Below, in pieces: positions 7,405-18,496 of a stretch of 64,000 nucleotides of DNA (the first letter of the stretch is position 1; each line of letters opens with the position of its first letter). The stretch is from Komagataeibacter swingsii (GTDB lineage Bacteria; Pseudomonadota; Alphaproteobacteria; Acetobacterales; Acetobacteraceae). The DNA lies in contig NZ_NKUB01000011.1 of NCBI RefSeq assembly GCF_003207895.1, forward strand, positions 1 through 64,000, written 5' to 3'. The notes below the pieces were generated by a model, which was not told the origin of the DNA, made no database searches, and saw nothing but the letters and a program-made list of their open reading frames with translations. The translations under genes were made by a program, and so were the position numbers.

Positions 7405-9675
7405 ATGAGTCTTCGTGCGCTTTGCCTGAGCACCATCTGCGCCACCAGCCTGCTGGCGGGTGTGGGCAGTCCCGCCGCATCCCTTGCCGCAACGGACGGG
7501 GACAGCGCCGTGCAGCAGAAAAAGGTTAAAACGACCGCCCGGCCCGATGCGCCCCCGGCCCATGCCCCCGATGCGGATGCACAGGCAGGCGCGGCCAATG
7601 CGCCGGACGCGGCCCCGGGCGGGCACGAGGATATTGTCGTCACCGCCGCGCGCCAGAACCGCATGTATGTCAGCAGCGGCGGCGACCTGGGCGCGCTGGG
7701 CAAGAAGAAGGGGCTGGACGTGCCCTTCAACATCCGCAGCTACAATGCCAGCCTGATCCTGAACCAGCAGTCACAGACACTGGGCGATGTGCTGCTGAAC
7801 GACCCCACCGTGCGCACGACCATGGGCTACGGCAATTACGCGCAGCTTTTCCAGATCCGCGGGTTCACGCTGTATGGCGATGACGTGGCGATTGATGGCC
7901 TGTATGGCGTCACCCCACGCCAGCTTGTCTCGCCCCAGCTTTATGATTCGGTGCAGGTGCTCAACGGCGCCAGCGCGTTCCTTAACGGCGCGGCCCCCGG
8001 TGGCTCGGCCATTGGCGGCAATGTCAACCTGATCCCCAAGCGGGCGGCGGCAACCGACATCACGCGCATCACCGGCGATTACACCAGCAGCGGGCAGGGC
8101 GGTGGCGCGTTTGACATAAGCCGCCGGTTTGGCCGCGACCACGCCTTCGGCTTCCGCTTCAACGCCGCCGGCATGGATGGGCAGACCGCGATAAAGGGCG
8201 AACGGCGCGATGACGTGGCCCTTGGCGCGGCCCTTGACTGGCATGATGACGATACGCGCATCGACATGAACATGAATTACCAGAAGCAGCAGGTTTATGG
8301 CGGGCGCAGCGCCATCATCGTCTCCAGCCTGGCCGATGGCATGCCCGCCCCCAAGGCCACCGCGCCGTCGGAAAACTGGGGCCAGCGCTGGGCCTATACC
8401 GACCTGAGCTACCTGTTCGGCACGCTGAACATCGAACATGACTTTGGCAGCCACATTACTGCCTATGGCAAATTCGGCGCGCAGGGCGGCAATGAAATGG
8501 GCAATTACGCCACCACCACGCTGACGGATTCCGTGACCGGCGCGGGCAAGGTCGGCGCCATGGCGGATGCCTACAATGTCATGAACGAGGCGACGCAGGC
8601 CGGTATCCATGCCCATGCCACCACTGGCCCCATCAAGCATGAAATCAATGCGGGCGGGTCCGCGATATGGGAGGAATCGGACGCCGCCTATGCCATGAGC
8701 CTGACATCACAGGCGGGCAACATCTATCACCCCACGCAGTTCACCCCGCAGGAAACCTATAGCGGCGGCACGCTGGACAATCCCGGCCGGGTGGCGTGGA
8801 ACAAGCTGTACAGCCTGTTCCTGTCGGACACGATGACCTTCTGGCACGACCGCATCGCGCTGACGGGGGGCTTCCGGTACCAGGATATCCTGTCGGATTC
8901 CTTCGCCTACGGCACGGGCAAGCTCGGCACCCATTACGATGCGGCGGCGTTCTCGCCCGTGATCGGCCTTGTCATCCATCCGGTCAGGCATGCGGCCCTG
9001 TATTTCAACCGCATACAGGGCCTGTCGGCGGGGCAGACGGTGGGCGCCACCTACGTCAATGCCGGGCAGGTCTTCGCCCCGTACCAGAGCACCCAGTACG
9101 AGGTGGGCGCCAAGTATGACGTGGGCCGTTTCGCGGCCGGTGTCGCATTTTTCCAGACATCCATGCCGCAGGGCATGACCGAAGCCTACGGCAATACCGG
9201 GCAGGAGATTTACACGCAGGACGGCAGGCAGCGGAACCGGGGCATGGAACTGACCTTCAATGGCGAGATCCTGCGTGGCCTGCGCTTCAACGGCGGGCTG
9301 ACACTGATCGACGCCAAGCAGATGCAGACCGCGGGCGGCGCGTATGACGGCAAGACCGTGATCGGCGTGCCGAACTACACCATCAACGGCAACCTTGAAT
9401 ACGACGTGCCGTTCGTGAAGGGGCTGACGCTGGTGGGCCGTGTCATCAGCACCGGCAAGCAGCAGTTCAACAGCATGAACACGACGCACCTGCCGGCATG
9501 GTCACGCTTCGACCTTGGCGCGCGCTATACGTTCCTTGCGGCGAAAAAGCCGCTGACCGCGCGTTTCGAGGTCGATAACATCGGCAACCAGCGCTACTGG
9601 GCTTCGGTCTACCAGAGCGACCTGGTCATGGGTGATCCGGAGACCTTCAAGTTCTCGATCAGCGCCGACCTGTAA
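7405..9675 (+). CDS. TonB-dependent siderophore-type outer membrane receptor 2
   Basis: A 756-residue receptor. The ATG at 7405 gives a signal peptide (MSLRALCLSTICATSLLAGV to ASLA). A spacer rich in Ala and Pro follows, then a plug domain at about residues 75-215 (EDIVVTAARQN, DVPFNIRSYNASLI, GDVLLNDPTVRT, FQIRGFTLYGDDVAIDG, VLNGASAFLNGAAPGG). The barrel follows and ends in SISADL, so the usual terminal aromatic residue is replaced by Leu, a mild oddity. It is more like receptors of the ferrichrome/fungal-siderophore group than vitamin B12 receptors, but the ligand is unknown. A Fur-like inverted repeat lies directly upstream. It ends convergently to sodC with a palindromic repeat between. 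Confidence 0.87.
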   Translation: MSLRALCLSTICATSLLAGVGSPAASLAATDGDSAVQQKKVKTTARPDAPPAHAPDADAQAGAANAPDAAPGGHEDIVVTAARQNRMYVSSGGDLGALGKKKGLDVPFNIRSYNASLILNQQSQTLGDVLLNDPTVRTTMGYGNYAQLFQIRGFTLYGDDVAIDGLYGVTPRQLVSPQLYDSVQVLNGASAFLNGAAPGGSAIGGNVNLIPKRAAATDITRITGDYTSSGQGGGAFDISRRFGRDHAFGFRFNAAGMDGQTAIKGERRDDVALGAALDWHDDDTRIDMNMNYQKQQVYGGRSAIIVSSLADGMPAPKATAPSENWGQRWAYTDLSYLFGTLNIEHDFGSHITAYGKFGAQGGNEMGNYATTTLTDSVTGAGKVGAMADAYNVMNEATQAGIHAHATTGPIKHEINAGGSAIWEESDAAYAMSLTSQAGNIYHPTQFTPQETYSGGTLDNPGRVAWNKLYSLFLSDTMTFWHDRIALTGGFRYQDILSDSFAYGTGKLGTHYDAAAFSPVIGLVIHPVRHAALYFNRIQGLSAGQTVGATYVNAGQVFAPYQSTQYEVGAKYDVGRFAAGVAFFQTSMPQGMTEAYGNTGQEIYTQDGRQRNRGMELTFNGEILRGLRFNGGLTLIDAKQMQTAGGAYDGKTVIGVPNYTINGNLEYDVPFVKGLTLVGRVISTGKQQFNSMNTTHLPAWSRFDLGARYTFLAAKKPLTARFEVDNIGNQRYWASVYQSDLVMGDPETFKFSISADL

Positions 9676-9694
9676 AAAACCGGACGCAAGTAAT

Positions 9695-9777
9695 GGAAGT
9701 TTTCGGGTGCCGCCTTTTTTCAAAAAGGCGGCATTCCTTTTGACGCTTTTTGCAAAAAGCGTCACCCGAAAACGTCT
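9695..9777. repeat. palindromic repeat, core only (copy C)
   Basis: Core of the local repeat family without terminal repeats: GAAGTTTTCGGGTGCCGCC, then TTTTTTCAAAAA and GGCGGC, then GACGCTTTTTGCAAAAAGCGTC and ACCCGAAAAC. The outer arms pair as well, giving a three-way junction. The second hairpin has GACGC/GCGTC in place of the usual GAAGC/GCTTC: paired changes on both arms, which indicates that the stem structure is conserved. It sits between the convergent receptor and sodC genes, where either hairpin followed by T residues could terminate transcription from both sides. Confidence 0.8.
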
Positions 9778-9795
9778 TTGCTTTGGAGTGTCGTT

Positions 9796-10323
9796 TTACC
9801 GGATGACCCCGCAGGCCACGCGATCGCCCGCGCCGCCAATGGGCTGGCTGCGATAGTCATCGGGGTTGGCGTGGATGACCAGCGCCGATCCGTCCGTATC
9901 CAGCAGGGCAGGGCGGCCATCCGCGCCGTTGAGGGAGACCAGCGTGGAATACATCTCCACCGTCGCCGTCCCGTCCTGGCTGACATACAGGTTGGGCAGG
10001 TCGCCCGCGTCATTGGCGTTCGCATTCAGCAGGCCATGCACCACCGGCGTCGCCGCATGGACATGCGCCCCGGCGGAGGTGAACTTCGGCGGCCCGCAAT
10101 CGCCCTTTTCATGGAAATGGATGCCGTGCCAGCCGGGGATCAGCCCATGGGCCGTAATCCGCAGCAGCACGCCATGGGGGGCGTCCGTAACCTGCATGGT
10201 GCCGTGGTCGGCGCCATCATTGCCGACCAATGTGCCCGACGCCGTGCCCGCGGCATGGGCCATGGCGGGCAGGGTGGCCAGCCCGGCCAGCAGGCCGAGC
10301 AGTCGAAGGCGTGGTGTGAACAT
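9796..10323 (-). CDS. sodC: superoxide dismutase [Cu-Zn], periplasmic
   Basis: A 175-residue secreted enzyme that converts superoxide to hydrogen peroxide and oxygen. The N-terminus is a cleavable signal peptide (LLGLLAGLATLPAMAHA). Copper ligands appear in GIHFHEKGDC, with further metal ligands in GAHVHAA, VVHGLL, GDLPNL and the late LVIHANPDDY segment; the disulfide cysteines are C of KGDC and C of VACGVI, and the C-terminal GAGDRVACGVI motif is typical. Length matches bacterial SodC. It converges on the TonB receptor gene. The gene is the last on the left before a cluster of palindromic repeats, and its upstream region (10324-10520) shows no other gene. Confidence 0.93.
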   Translation of the reverse strand: MFTPRLRLLGLLAGLATLPAMAHAAGTASGTLVGNDGADHGTMQVTDAPHGVLLRITAHGLIPGWHGIHFHEKGDCGPPKFTSAGAHVHAATPVVHGLLNANANDAGDLPNLYVSQDGTATVEMYSTLVSLNGADGRPALLDTDGSALVIHANPDDYRSQPIGGAGDRVACGVIR

Positions 10324-10524
10324 GGTCTTTTTTCCTTATTCCCGTTCGCGCATGGGCGGCCAGCGTGCCGGAATTAAGACCAGTTCGCAATAACCCGGAA
10401 CCCGTCCCGTATTCCGCACCCATGGCACATGATGCCCGGACCCGTGCGCGGACAGGGTAATCAGTGCGAAAGGGGACGGAATTCACTTTGTGCTGAACGG
10501 GGCAGGACGTACGCCGGCAATAAA

Positions 10525-10600
10525 GAAGTTTTTGGTGAAGCTTTTTTCAAAAAGCTTCGAAAAGACGCCATCTTAAAAAAAAGCGGCACCTGAAAACTTT
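10525..10600. repeat. palindromic repeat, core only (copy D)
   Basis: Core copy reading GAAGTTTTTGGTGAAGC, TTTTTTCAAAAA, GCTTC, then a second hairpin whose first arm is altered (GCCATC against GCGGC), followed by ACCTGAAAAC. It lacks terminal repeats and lies only five bases before the full-length copy E, in the opposite orientation. The region between sodC and 10768 otherwise contains no gene. Confidence 0.7.
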
Positions 10601-10605
10601 TATTA

Positions 10606-10767
10606 GAGACTGTTTGAAAACAACCCCTTTATAAAAAACAATAAAAGTTTTTGGGTGCTGCCTTTTTTCAAAAAGGCGGCGTTCTTTCGAAGCTTTTGCA
10701 AAAAGCTTCACCAAAAACTTCCTTTAATTTTAAAGTGCTATCATGAGCTGACTTTTCAAACAGTCTC
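10606..10767 (+). mobile_element. MITE-like palindromic element, full length with target duplication (copy E)
   Basis: The best-preserved copy: 162 bp, terminal repeats GAGACTGTTTGAAAA and TTTTCAAACAGTCTC are perfect inverted repeats, and the element is flanked by TTA at 10603-10605 and TTA at 10768-10770. A TTA duplication is what IS5-group transposases (TNA targets) generate. It contains no open frame able to code a transposase, so it would have to be moved in trans. The right-hand TTA is at the same time the stop codon of the small minus-strand frame 10768-10968. Confidence 0.85.
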
Positions 10768-10968
10768 TTACATGATGACCAGAACGTTTTCCTGCCCCGG
10801 ATCAGCCCCCAGGTCAGCATGGGCAAAGGGCGCGTTTGCCCGCAGCACCAGGTCGCGCAGCCGGTCGGGGTCTATGGCGTGGACCGTGCGGTTGCGGCGG
10901 CCGGTCATGGTGCGCGCGCCCGGCAGGCCAAGCCCCCCGATCATGCTGCGGCGTGGGATATCGGTCAT
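10768..10968 (-). CDS. hypothetical protein, 66 aa, possibly truncated by the repeat
   Basis: A short frame read toward the palindromic element; the stop codon TAA is the target triplet of that element, so the original C-terminus may have been longer. The product has a basic start (MTDIPRRSM) and a middle reading HAIDPDRLRDLVLRANAPF. I do not recognise it. A weak AAGGCG lies before the ATG. A longer frame starting at 11055 is open but the extension is Arg/Pro-rich and unlikely. Confidence 0.35.
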   Translation of the reverse strand: MTDIPRRSMIGGLGLPGARTMTGRRNRTVHAIDPDRLRDLVLRANAPFAHADLGADPGQENVLVIM

Positions 10969-11111
10969 TACGCACGCCTTGCGGCTGTTTCGCATGGTGG
11001 TTCGCGGGGGGCGTGGTGCTGGCCCGCGCTGCATGCCTTTGGTAGCATCGACCATGCTGTCGGGGTATCAGGCGGAAGGGGGATGGACGTGTACTGCTTG
11101 GGAATTACGGG

Positions 11112-11865
11112 ATGCAGGTAAGCGACCTTGCATTCCACGCGGCCCTGGGCAAGCTGGTCGCGGATGTGGGGCATGCGGATTTCTGGTGGCGGTTGACAAC
11201 GTTCCTGCGCCGGCAGGTGGCGTTCGATACATGGGTCGCGATGATTTTCCAGCCCGGGCGCAGGCCGGTCCTGCTGGCCGGCTGCCCGGGTGACGCGGCG
11301 GCCGAGGCGCTGCTGCGCGACTACCTGGCGCGTTTCCACCTGCTGGACCCGTTCTGCCGCTTCGCCCTGTCCGGCCCCGAGGCCGGGCTGTACCGCATTG
11401 ACGATGTCGCCCCCGAACTGTTCCGCCAGACCGAGTATTACCAGACCTATTACCGCCACATGGTGGACCATGACGAAGCGCAGTTCCTGGTCCCGGTCGG
11501 GGGCGGGCGGGTCATTTCCCTCTCGCTTGGCTCGCACGGGGTCTTTTCGGCGGCGGATATGGGTGGGCTGCAGCTTTATGCCGCGTGGGTGCTGCCGCTT
11601 ATGGCGCTGGCGGTCAGGCTGGAAGCCGGCCGGCGGCGCGGACGTGGAGGCCGTGCTGGAACGCCTGGGCCGCCCCCGCCTGACCGCGCGGGAAATGGAT
11701 GTGATGGTGCTGATGCAGGCGGGGCATTCGACCAAGTCCATTGCGCGGTCCATGCGGATCTCGCCGCATACGATCAAGGTCCACCGCCGCAACATCTATG
11801 AAAAACTGGGCGTTTCCACGCAGGCCGAGGTCTTTGCGCTGCTGTCGGGGCGCATGGCGCGCTAA
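11112..11865 (+). pseudogene. LuxR-type regulator, frameshifted between sensor and HTH domains
   Basis: Two frames together make one regulator. The first (from ATG 11112) carries a sensor-like domain of about 170 residues (FHAALGKLVADVG, LLDPFCRFALSG, EYYQTYYRHMVDHDEAQFLV, GSHGVFSAADMG). At the GC-rich run 11625-11640 the coding moves to the +1 frame, which gives GADVEAVLERLG and then a classic GerE/LuxR helix-turn-helix (PRLTAREMDVMVLMQAGHST, KSIARSMRISPHTIKVHRRN, IYEKLGVSTQAEV) to the stop at 11863-11865. One extra base explains the break; without it the protein would be about 250 residues. It may be a real inactivating mutation or a sequencing indel. The sensor does not look like a canonical acyl-homoserine-lactone-binding domain and no synthase gene is nearby. 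The two following genes make surface glycans. Confidence 0.75.
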
Positions 11866-11965
11866 CCATCCCCGCGCGCCGGGGCGACGGGCGGTAAAGC
11901 GAGGGGCGGGAAGGCGAAGGGTTCCCATCGGTGGCGGCACGCTGTATGCCCACACGATCCCTGTC

Positions 11966-13141
11966 ATGACATCGCGGCCCATGAAGATCGGTTTCCTGTT
12001 CAACCACGACTGCACCCACCAGGTCTCGCACACCGCGCCGATCATCTGCGAGCTGGTGGCGCTGGGGCAGGATGTGACGGTCGTGACCTCCACCCCCGCG
12101 CAGGAAGCGCATGTGCGCCGGACCATCGCGCCCTGCATGGACCGCGTGCGCTTTGTCCGCATTGATATCGGGCCGGTGTCGCGGGCCATAAACGTGGTGG
12201 CGCAGGCGGTCGTGCCCTTCCGCCGCATCGCCAACCTGCGCGAAAACGTGGACCTGTTCCGCCAGTTTGACGCGCTGGTGGTGCCCGAAACCACGTCGGC
12301 CCTGCTGAAAAGCCACTTCAACCTTGATATCCGGCTGATCTATTTCCCGCACGGGGCGGGGGACCGCTCCATCGGCTTTCGCGACGTGACGCGGTTTTTC
12401 GACCTTGTGCTGCTGCCCGGCGCCAAGACGCGCGACCGCATGCTGGCGCGGCGGCTTGTCCGCCCCGGCCACCACGCCGTTGTCGGCTACCCCAAATTCG
12501 ACACCGTGGACATGGCGGCCCGTCCGCGCCTGTTCGGCAACGACCGGCCCACGGTGCTGTACAACCCGCATTTCGACCCGGTCCTGTCATCATGGTGGGA
12601 CATGGGGATGGACGTGCTGGAATGGTTCGCGCGGCAGGACGACTACAACCTGATCTTCGCCCCCCATGTCATGCTGTTCCGCCGCAGGCTGCATACATCG
12701 GTCGAACACCGCCGCGTGCGCCTGCGCCGGATGATTCCCGAACGCCTGCGCAACCTGTCGCATATCCGCATCGACACCGGCAGCAGCCGGTCGGTGGACA
12801 TGTCCTATGTCCTGGCTGCCGACATCTATCTGGGTGACGCCAGCAGCCAGGTCTATGAATGGATCGCCCGCCCCCGGCCGTGCATCTTCCTCAATTCCCA
12901 CCACGCGCGCTGGCAGGGCAACCCCAGCTACGCGCACTGGAACCTGGGGCAGGTGATCGACAGCGTCAGCGCACTGCCCCATGCCCTGGCGGTGGCGAAC
13001 GGGCGGCAGCACGAATTCGCCCCGCTCCAGCAGGCCGCGTTCGACGCCACGTTCCATACCGTCGCGGGCGAGACCGCCGCCCGCCGCGCGGCACGCGAAA
13101 TTGTTTCCTTTTTATCGCGGGATCAGTCCCGCTCCCCCTGA
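11966..13141 (+). CDS. glycosyltransferase / CDP-glycerol glycerophosphotransferase-like protein
   Basis: A 391-residue cytoplasmic protein that I place, with reserve, among the TagB/TagF-like transferases: LIYFPHGAGDRSIGF, VVGYPKFD, VLYNPHFDPVLSSWWDMG and the late nucleotide-binding-like segment LGDASSQVYEWIARPRPCIF match the order and spacing of motifs in that group. Such enzymes transfer glycerol-phosphate or sugars to cell-surface polymers. ATG 11966 (MTSRPMKIGFLF) is chosen because it gives the expected Rossmann-type start; the open frame extends further upstream but overlaps the LuxR-like gene. The next gene is a GT4 glycosyltransferase 60 bases downstream, so the two probably build one surface glycan. 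Confidence 0.6.
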   Translation: MTSRPMKIGFLFNHDCTHQVSHTAPIICELVALGQDVTVVTSTPAQEAHVRRTIAPCMDRVRFVRIDIGPVSRAINVVAQAVVPFRRIANLRENVDLFRQFDALVVPETTSALLKSHFNLDIRLIYFPHGAGDRSIGFRDVTRFFDLVLLPGAKTRDRMLARRLVRPGHHAVVGYPKFDTVDMAARPRLFGNDRPTVLYNPHFDPVLSSWWDMGMDVLEWFARQDDYNLIFAPHVMLFRRRLHTSVEHRRVRLRRMIPERLRNLSHIRIDTGSSRSVDMSYVLAADIYLGDASSQVYEWIARPRPCIFLNSHHARWQGNPSYAHWNLGQVIDSVSALPHALAVANGRQHEFAPLQQAAFDATFHTVAGETAARRAAREIVSFLSRDQSRSP

Positions 13142-13201
13142 ACCCCGGCGGCGCGGGGTGCTATGGTCCCGCGCGGGTTCATGGAGTGGATGGGGCAGGC
13201 C

Positions 13202-14275
13202 ATGCGCATCGCCTATGTCATCAATACGTTCGAAGGCGGCGGCGCCGCCCTGCCCATACCGGCCATTGCCGGGGTCTTTCGCCGGTGCGGGCATGATGTG
13301 CATGTCGCCGCCCTGTCGCGGCGCAACGGGCGAGCCATGCCCCACCTGCGCCGCGCGGGGCTGGACCCGGTGGTGCTGGGCGCGGATGCGGCCCCGATAC
13401 CCCGGCAACTGGCCGGGCTGGATGCATGGGTGCGCCATGTGCGGCCCACCCATATCTGGACATCGCTTACGCGCGCGACCCTGCTGGGGCAGGTGGTGGG
13501 CGCATGGCGGCGCATTCCCGTGGTCAGTTGGCAGCATAATGCCTTCCTCCGCCCCGCCAACCTTGCGCTGTTGCGCCTGATGCGGGAACGCAGCCGGATC
13601 TGGGTGGGGGATTCCGCCTATGTCACCGCCCTGACGCGCGGCAGGCTGGCCCTGCCGGAAAGCCGCGTCATGTGCTGGCCCATCTTCCGCGCCCGGACCG
13701 ATATGGCGCCCGCCCCGGCATGGCGACCGGGGGAGGACGTGCGGATCGGCTCGCTGGGGCGGCTGCATGCCAGCAAGGGATACGACGTGCTGTGTCGCGC
13801 GCTGGTCCAGCTACGCGCCGCGCCGGGGTTGCCGCCCTACCGCGTCACCATCGGCGGCGAGGGGGCGGAACACGACCGCCTGCGCGCCTTCTGCCAGCGC
13901 CACGGGCTGGATAACGTGCATTTCGCGGGCTATGTCGAGGATACGGCGGCCTTCCTGCGGCAATGCCACCTGTATGTGCAGCCATCGTTGTACGAAGGGT
14001 TCTGCATCGCCGCCCACGAAGCCATGAACATGGGCCTGCCGGTCATCGGTAGCGACGTGGGCGAAATGGGCCGGTCCATCGTGGATGGGGTGACCGGCTG
14101 GAACCTGCCGCCCCGCCAGCCCGGCGCGCTGGCCCGCAGGCTGGAAGCCGCCCTGCGCCAGCCGGGGCTGCTGGCCGCCATGGGGCAGGCCGCGCGTGAA
14201 CGGGTCATGCACGATTTCAGCACGCGCGCCTTCAGCCGCGCCGGCTGCGCGATCCTGCACCGCATGGCGGGGTAA
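13202..14275 (+). CDS. GT4-family glycosyltransferase
   Basis: A 357-residue GT-B fold retaining glycosyltransferase that moves a sugar from a nucleotide donor to a lipid or glycan acceptor at the cytoplasmic membrane face. The start MRIAYVINTFEGGGAA contains the glycine-rich acceptor-side loop; the C-terminal domain has IGSLGRLHASKGYDVL, VTIGGEGAEHDRL, VHFAGYVEDTAAFL and the donor-site E-x7-E motif region QPSLYEGFCIAAHEAMNMG. In-frame ATGs at 13163, 13181 and 13190 exist, but 13202 is preferred on family alignment and a GGGGCAGG upstream. It follows the TagF-like gene. The substrate is unknown. Confidence 0.8.
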   Translation: MRIAYVINTFEGGGAALPIPAIAGVFRRCGHDVHVAALSRRNGRAMPHLRRAGLDPVVLGADAAPIPRQLAGLDAWVRHVRPTHIWTSLTRATLLGQVVGAWRRIPVVSWQHNAFLRPANLALLRLMRERSRIWVGDSAYVTALTRGRLALPESRVMCWPIFRARTDMAPAPAWRPGEDVRIGSLGRLHASKGYDVLCRALVQLRAAPGLPPYRVTIGGEGAEHDRLRAFCQRHGLDNVHFAGYVEDTAAFLRQCHLYVQPSLYEGFCIAAHEAMNMGLPVIGSDVGEMGRSIVDGVTGWNLPPRQPGALARRLEAALRQPGLLAAMGQAARERVMHDFSTRAFSRAGCAILHRMAG

Positions 14276-14523
14276 GGGTACGCAAGGGGTACAGGAAAAG
14301 CCCGGAAAACCGCGCCCCGCGCCGCCTGTACCCCCTGTACCCCTTATTTCCCCCGACTTTATACGGCAATACAGGCCCATCCCCCGCCGCACAGGGTTTG
14401 GTTTGGTGGGGGTACAAGGGGTACAGGGGTACACACACCCCCAAAGGCGGCAAGAAAGGCCGGTTTCCCGCGCCCTGCGACCGGGGCGGAAGCGTACCCC
14501 CGGCCATGGCGGTCAGGGGTACA
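14276..14523. repeat. GGGGTACA / TGTACCCC repeat array
   Basis: Seven exact copies of an octamer lie in 238 bases: GGGGTACA at 14286, 14409, 14418, 14426 and 14516, and its complement TGTACCCC at 14327 and 14336, plus near-copies at 14276 and 14493. The pair TGTACCCCCTGTACCCC (14327-14343) is complementary, with one mismatch, to 14409-14425, so a 17-base-pair stem with a 65-base loop can form. It fills the convergent gap between the glycosyltransferase and kdsA. It may be a terminator or a protein-binding array. Confidence 0.7.
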
Positions 14524-14527
14524 CGGT

Positions 14528-17452
<2,925 letters not shown>

Positions 17453-17489
17453 GCGTCTTTCCAGTAGATCCCCGCCCGCCGCGCGGCAA

Positions 17490-18233
17490 TCACGAGGCGC
17501 GGGCGGCGCGGACAAGCGGCACGAAGGCGTCGGCCTTCAGGCTGGCATTGCCCACCAGCGCCCCGTCCACGTGTTCGACAGGCAGGATATCGGTGACATT
17601 GCGTGCGTTAACGGACCCACCATAAAGGATTTGGATCGTTTTGCCAGCATCACCGAACTGCCGCACCAGTTCGGCGCGGATGAAGGCGGCCATGTCGGCG
17701 ATATCCTGCTGGGACGCGGCCTGCCCCGTGCCGATGGCCCAGATGGGTTCGTAGGCCACGATCCCCCTGAATCCCTGCGGCAGCGAGCCTTCAAGCTGCC
17801 AGCCCACGGTGGCCTGCGAATCCCCGGCGGAACGCTGGTCGTCGTTTTCGCCCACGCACACGATGGGGGTCAGGCCCGCCGCCATGGCCGCGACCGTCTT
17901 TTCACGCACGGTCTCGTCCAGCTCATGGTGTTCGGCCCGGCGTTCGGAATGGCCAAGGATGACGTATTCCACCCCAAGGTCGGCCAGCATGGGGGCGGAA
18001 ATGTCGCCGGTATGCGCCCCGGATTTGTCCTTGTGGCAGTCCTGCGCGCCCAGTTTCATGCCGGCCTGCCTCACCTTCGGCGCAAGGCGGGCCAGTTGCG
18101 TGAACGGCGGGCAGACCACGACATCGGCCCGGGGGGACAGCGTGGCCAGTTCCGCCGCCAGCCCGTCCACCAGCGCGTCGGCATCCGCGCACAGGCCGTT
18201 CATCTTCCAGTTGCCGACAATTATCTGCTTCAT
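17490..18233 (-). CDS. tpiA: triosephosphate isomerase
   Basis: A 247-residue TIM-barrel enzyme interconverting dihydroxyacetone phosphate and glyceraldehyde-3-phosphate in central carbon metabolism. Catalytic residues are visible: Lys10 in NWKMN, His of ILGHSERR (about residue 95) and Glu of AYEPIWAIGTG (about residue 165), then the phosphate-binding ILYGGSVNARN. Length is normal. It is the first gene of the tpiA-secG unit and is divergent from ppiD with a 263-base intergenic region. Confidence 0.96.
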   Translation of the reverse strand: MKQIIVGNWKMNGLCADADALVDGLAAELATLSPRADVVVCPPFTQLARLAPKVRQAGMKLGAQDCHKDKSGAHTGDISAPMLADLGVEYVILGHSERRAEHHELDETVREKTVAAMAAGLTPIVCVGENDDQRSAGDSQATVGWQLEGSLPQGFRGIVAYEPIWAIGTGQAASQQDIADMAAFIRAELVRQFGDAGKTIQILYGGSVNARNVTDILPVEHVDGALVGNASLKADAFVPLVRAARAS

Positions 18234-18496
18234 GTTTCCACTCCTGCGCCATGCCGTGACGCGCCGCCTGCGCGGCGTGCGGCATGGCTGTCATGGGGGT
18301 GCAGCCTACACCATGGCGCGACCCCGGTTGCAACCCGCATGCGCCGCATCGCGGGCGTGCGTGCATCCTTGTGCTGGTCAAACCGCTGGCGTGACCGTAT
18401 GGTGCCCGACCGGAAAACAGGGCGCCCGCATGGGGGCGCATGGTGCGCACGCCCTGTTCCATCCGGCTTTGTCTTGGTGCTGGCGCAGGGTTTTTC
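18234..18496. promoter_or_regulatory. divergent promoter region tpiA / ppiD
   Basis: The gap between two divergently read operons must hold promoters for both. It is GC-rich and I could not pick out confident -35 and -10 boxes. No small gene or riboswitch-like fold was recognised. Confidence 0.4.

Noticed and set aside
7003-7626. Minus-strand frame between the two TonB receptors
   Set aside because: No start signal or family; it crosses into the coding strand of the second receptor and the Fur-like site.
11625-11640. Programmed frameshift joining the LuxR halves
   Set aside because: No slippery heptamer or downstream pseudoknot was evident; mutation or sequencing error is simpler.
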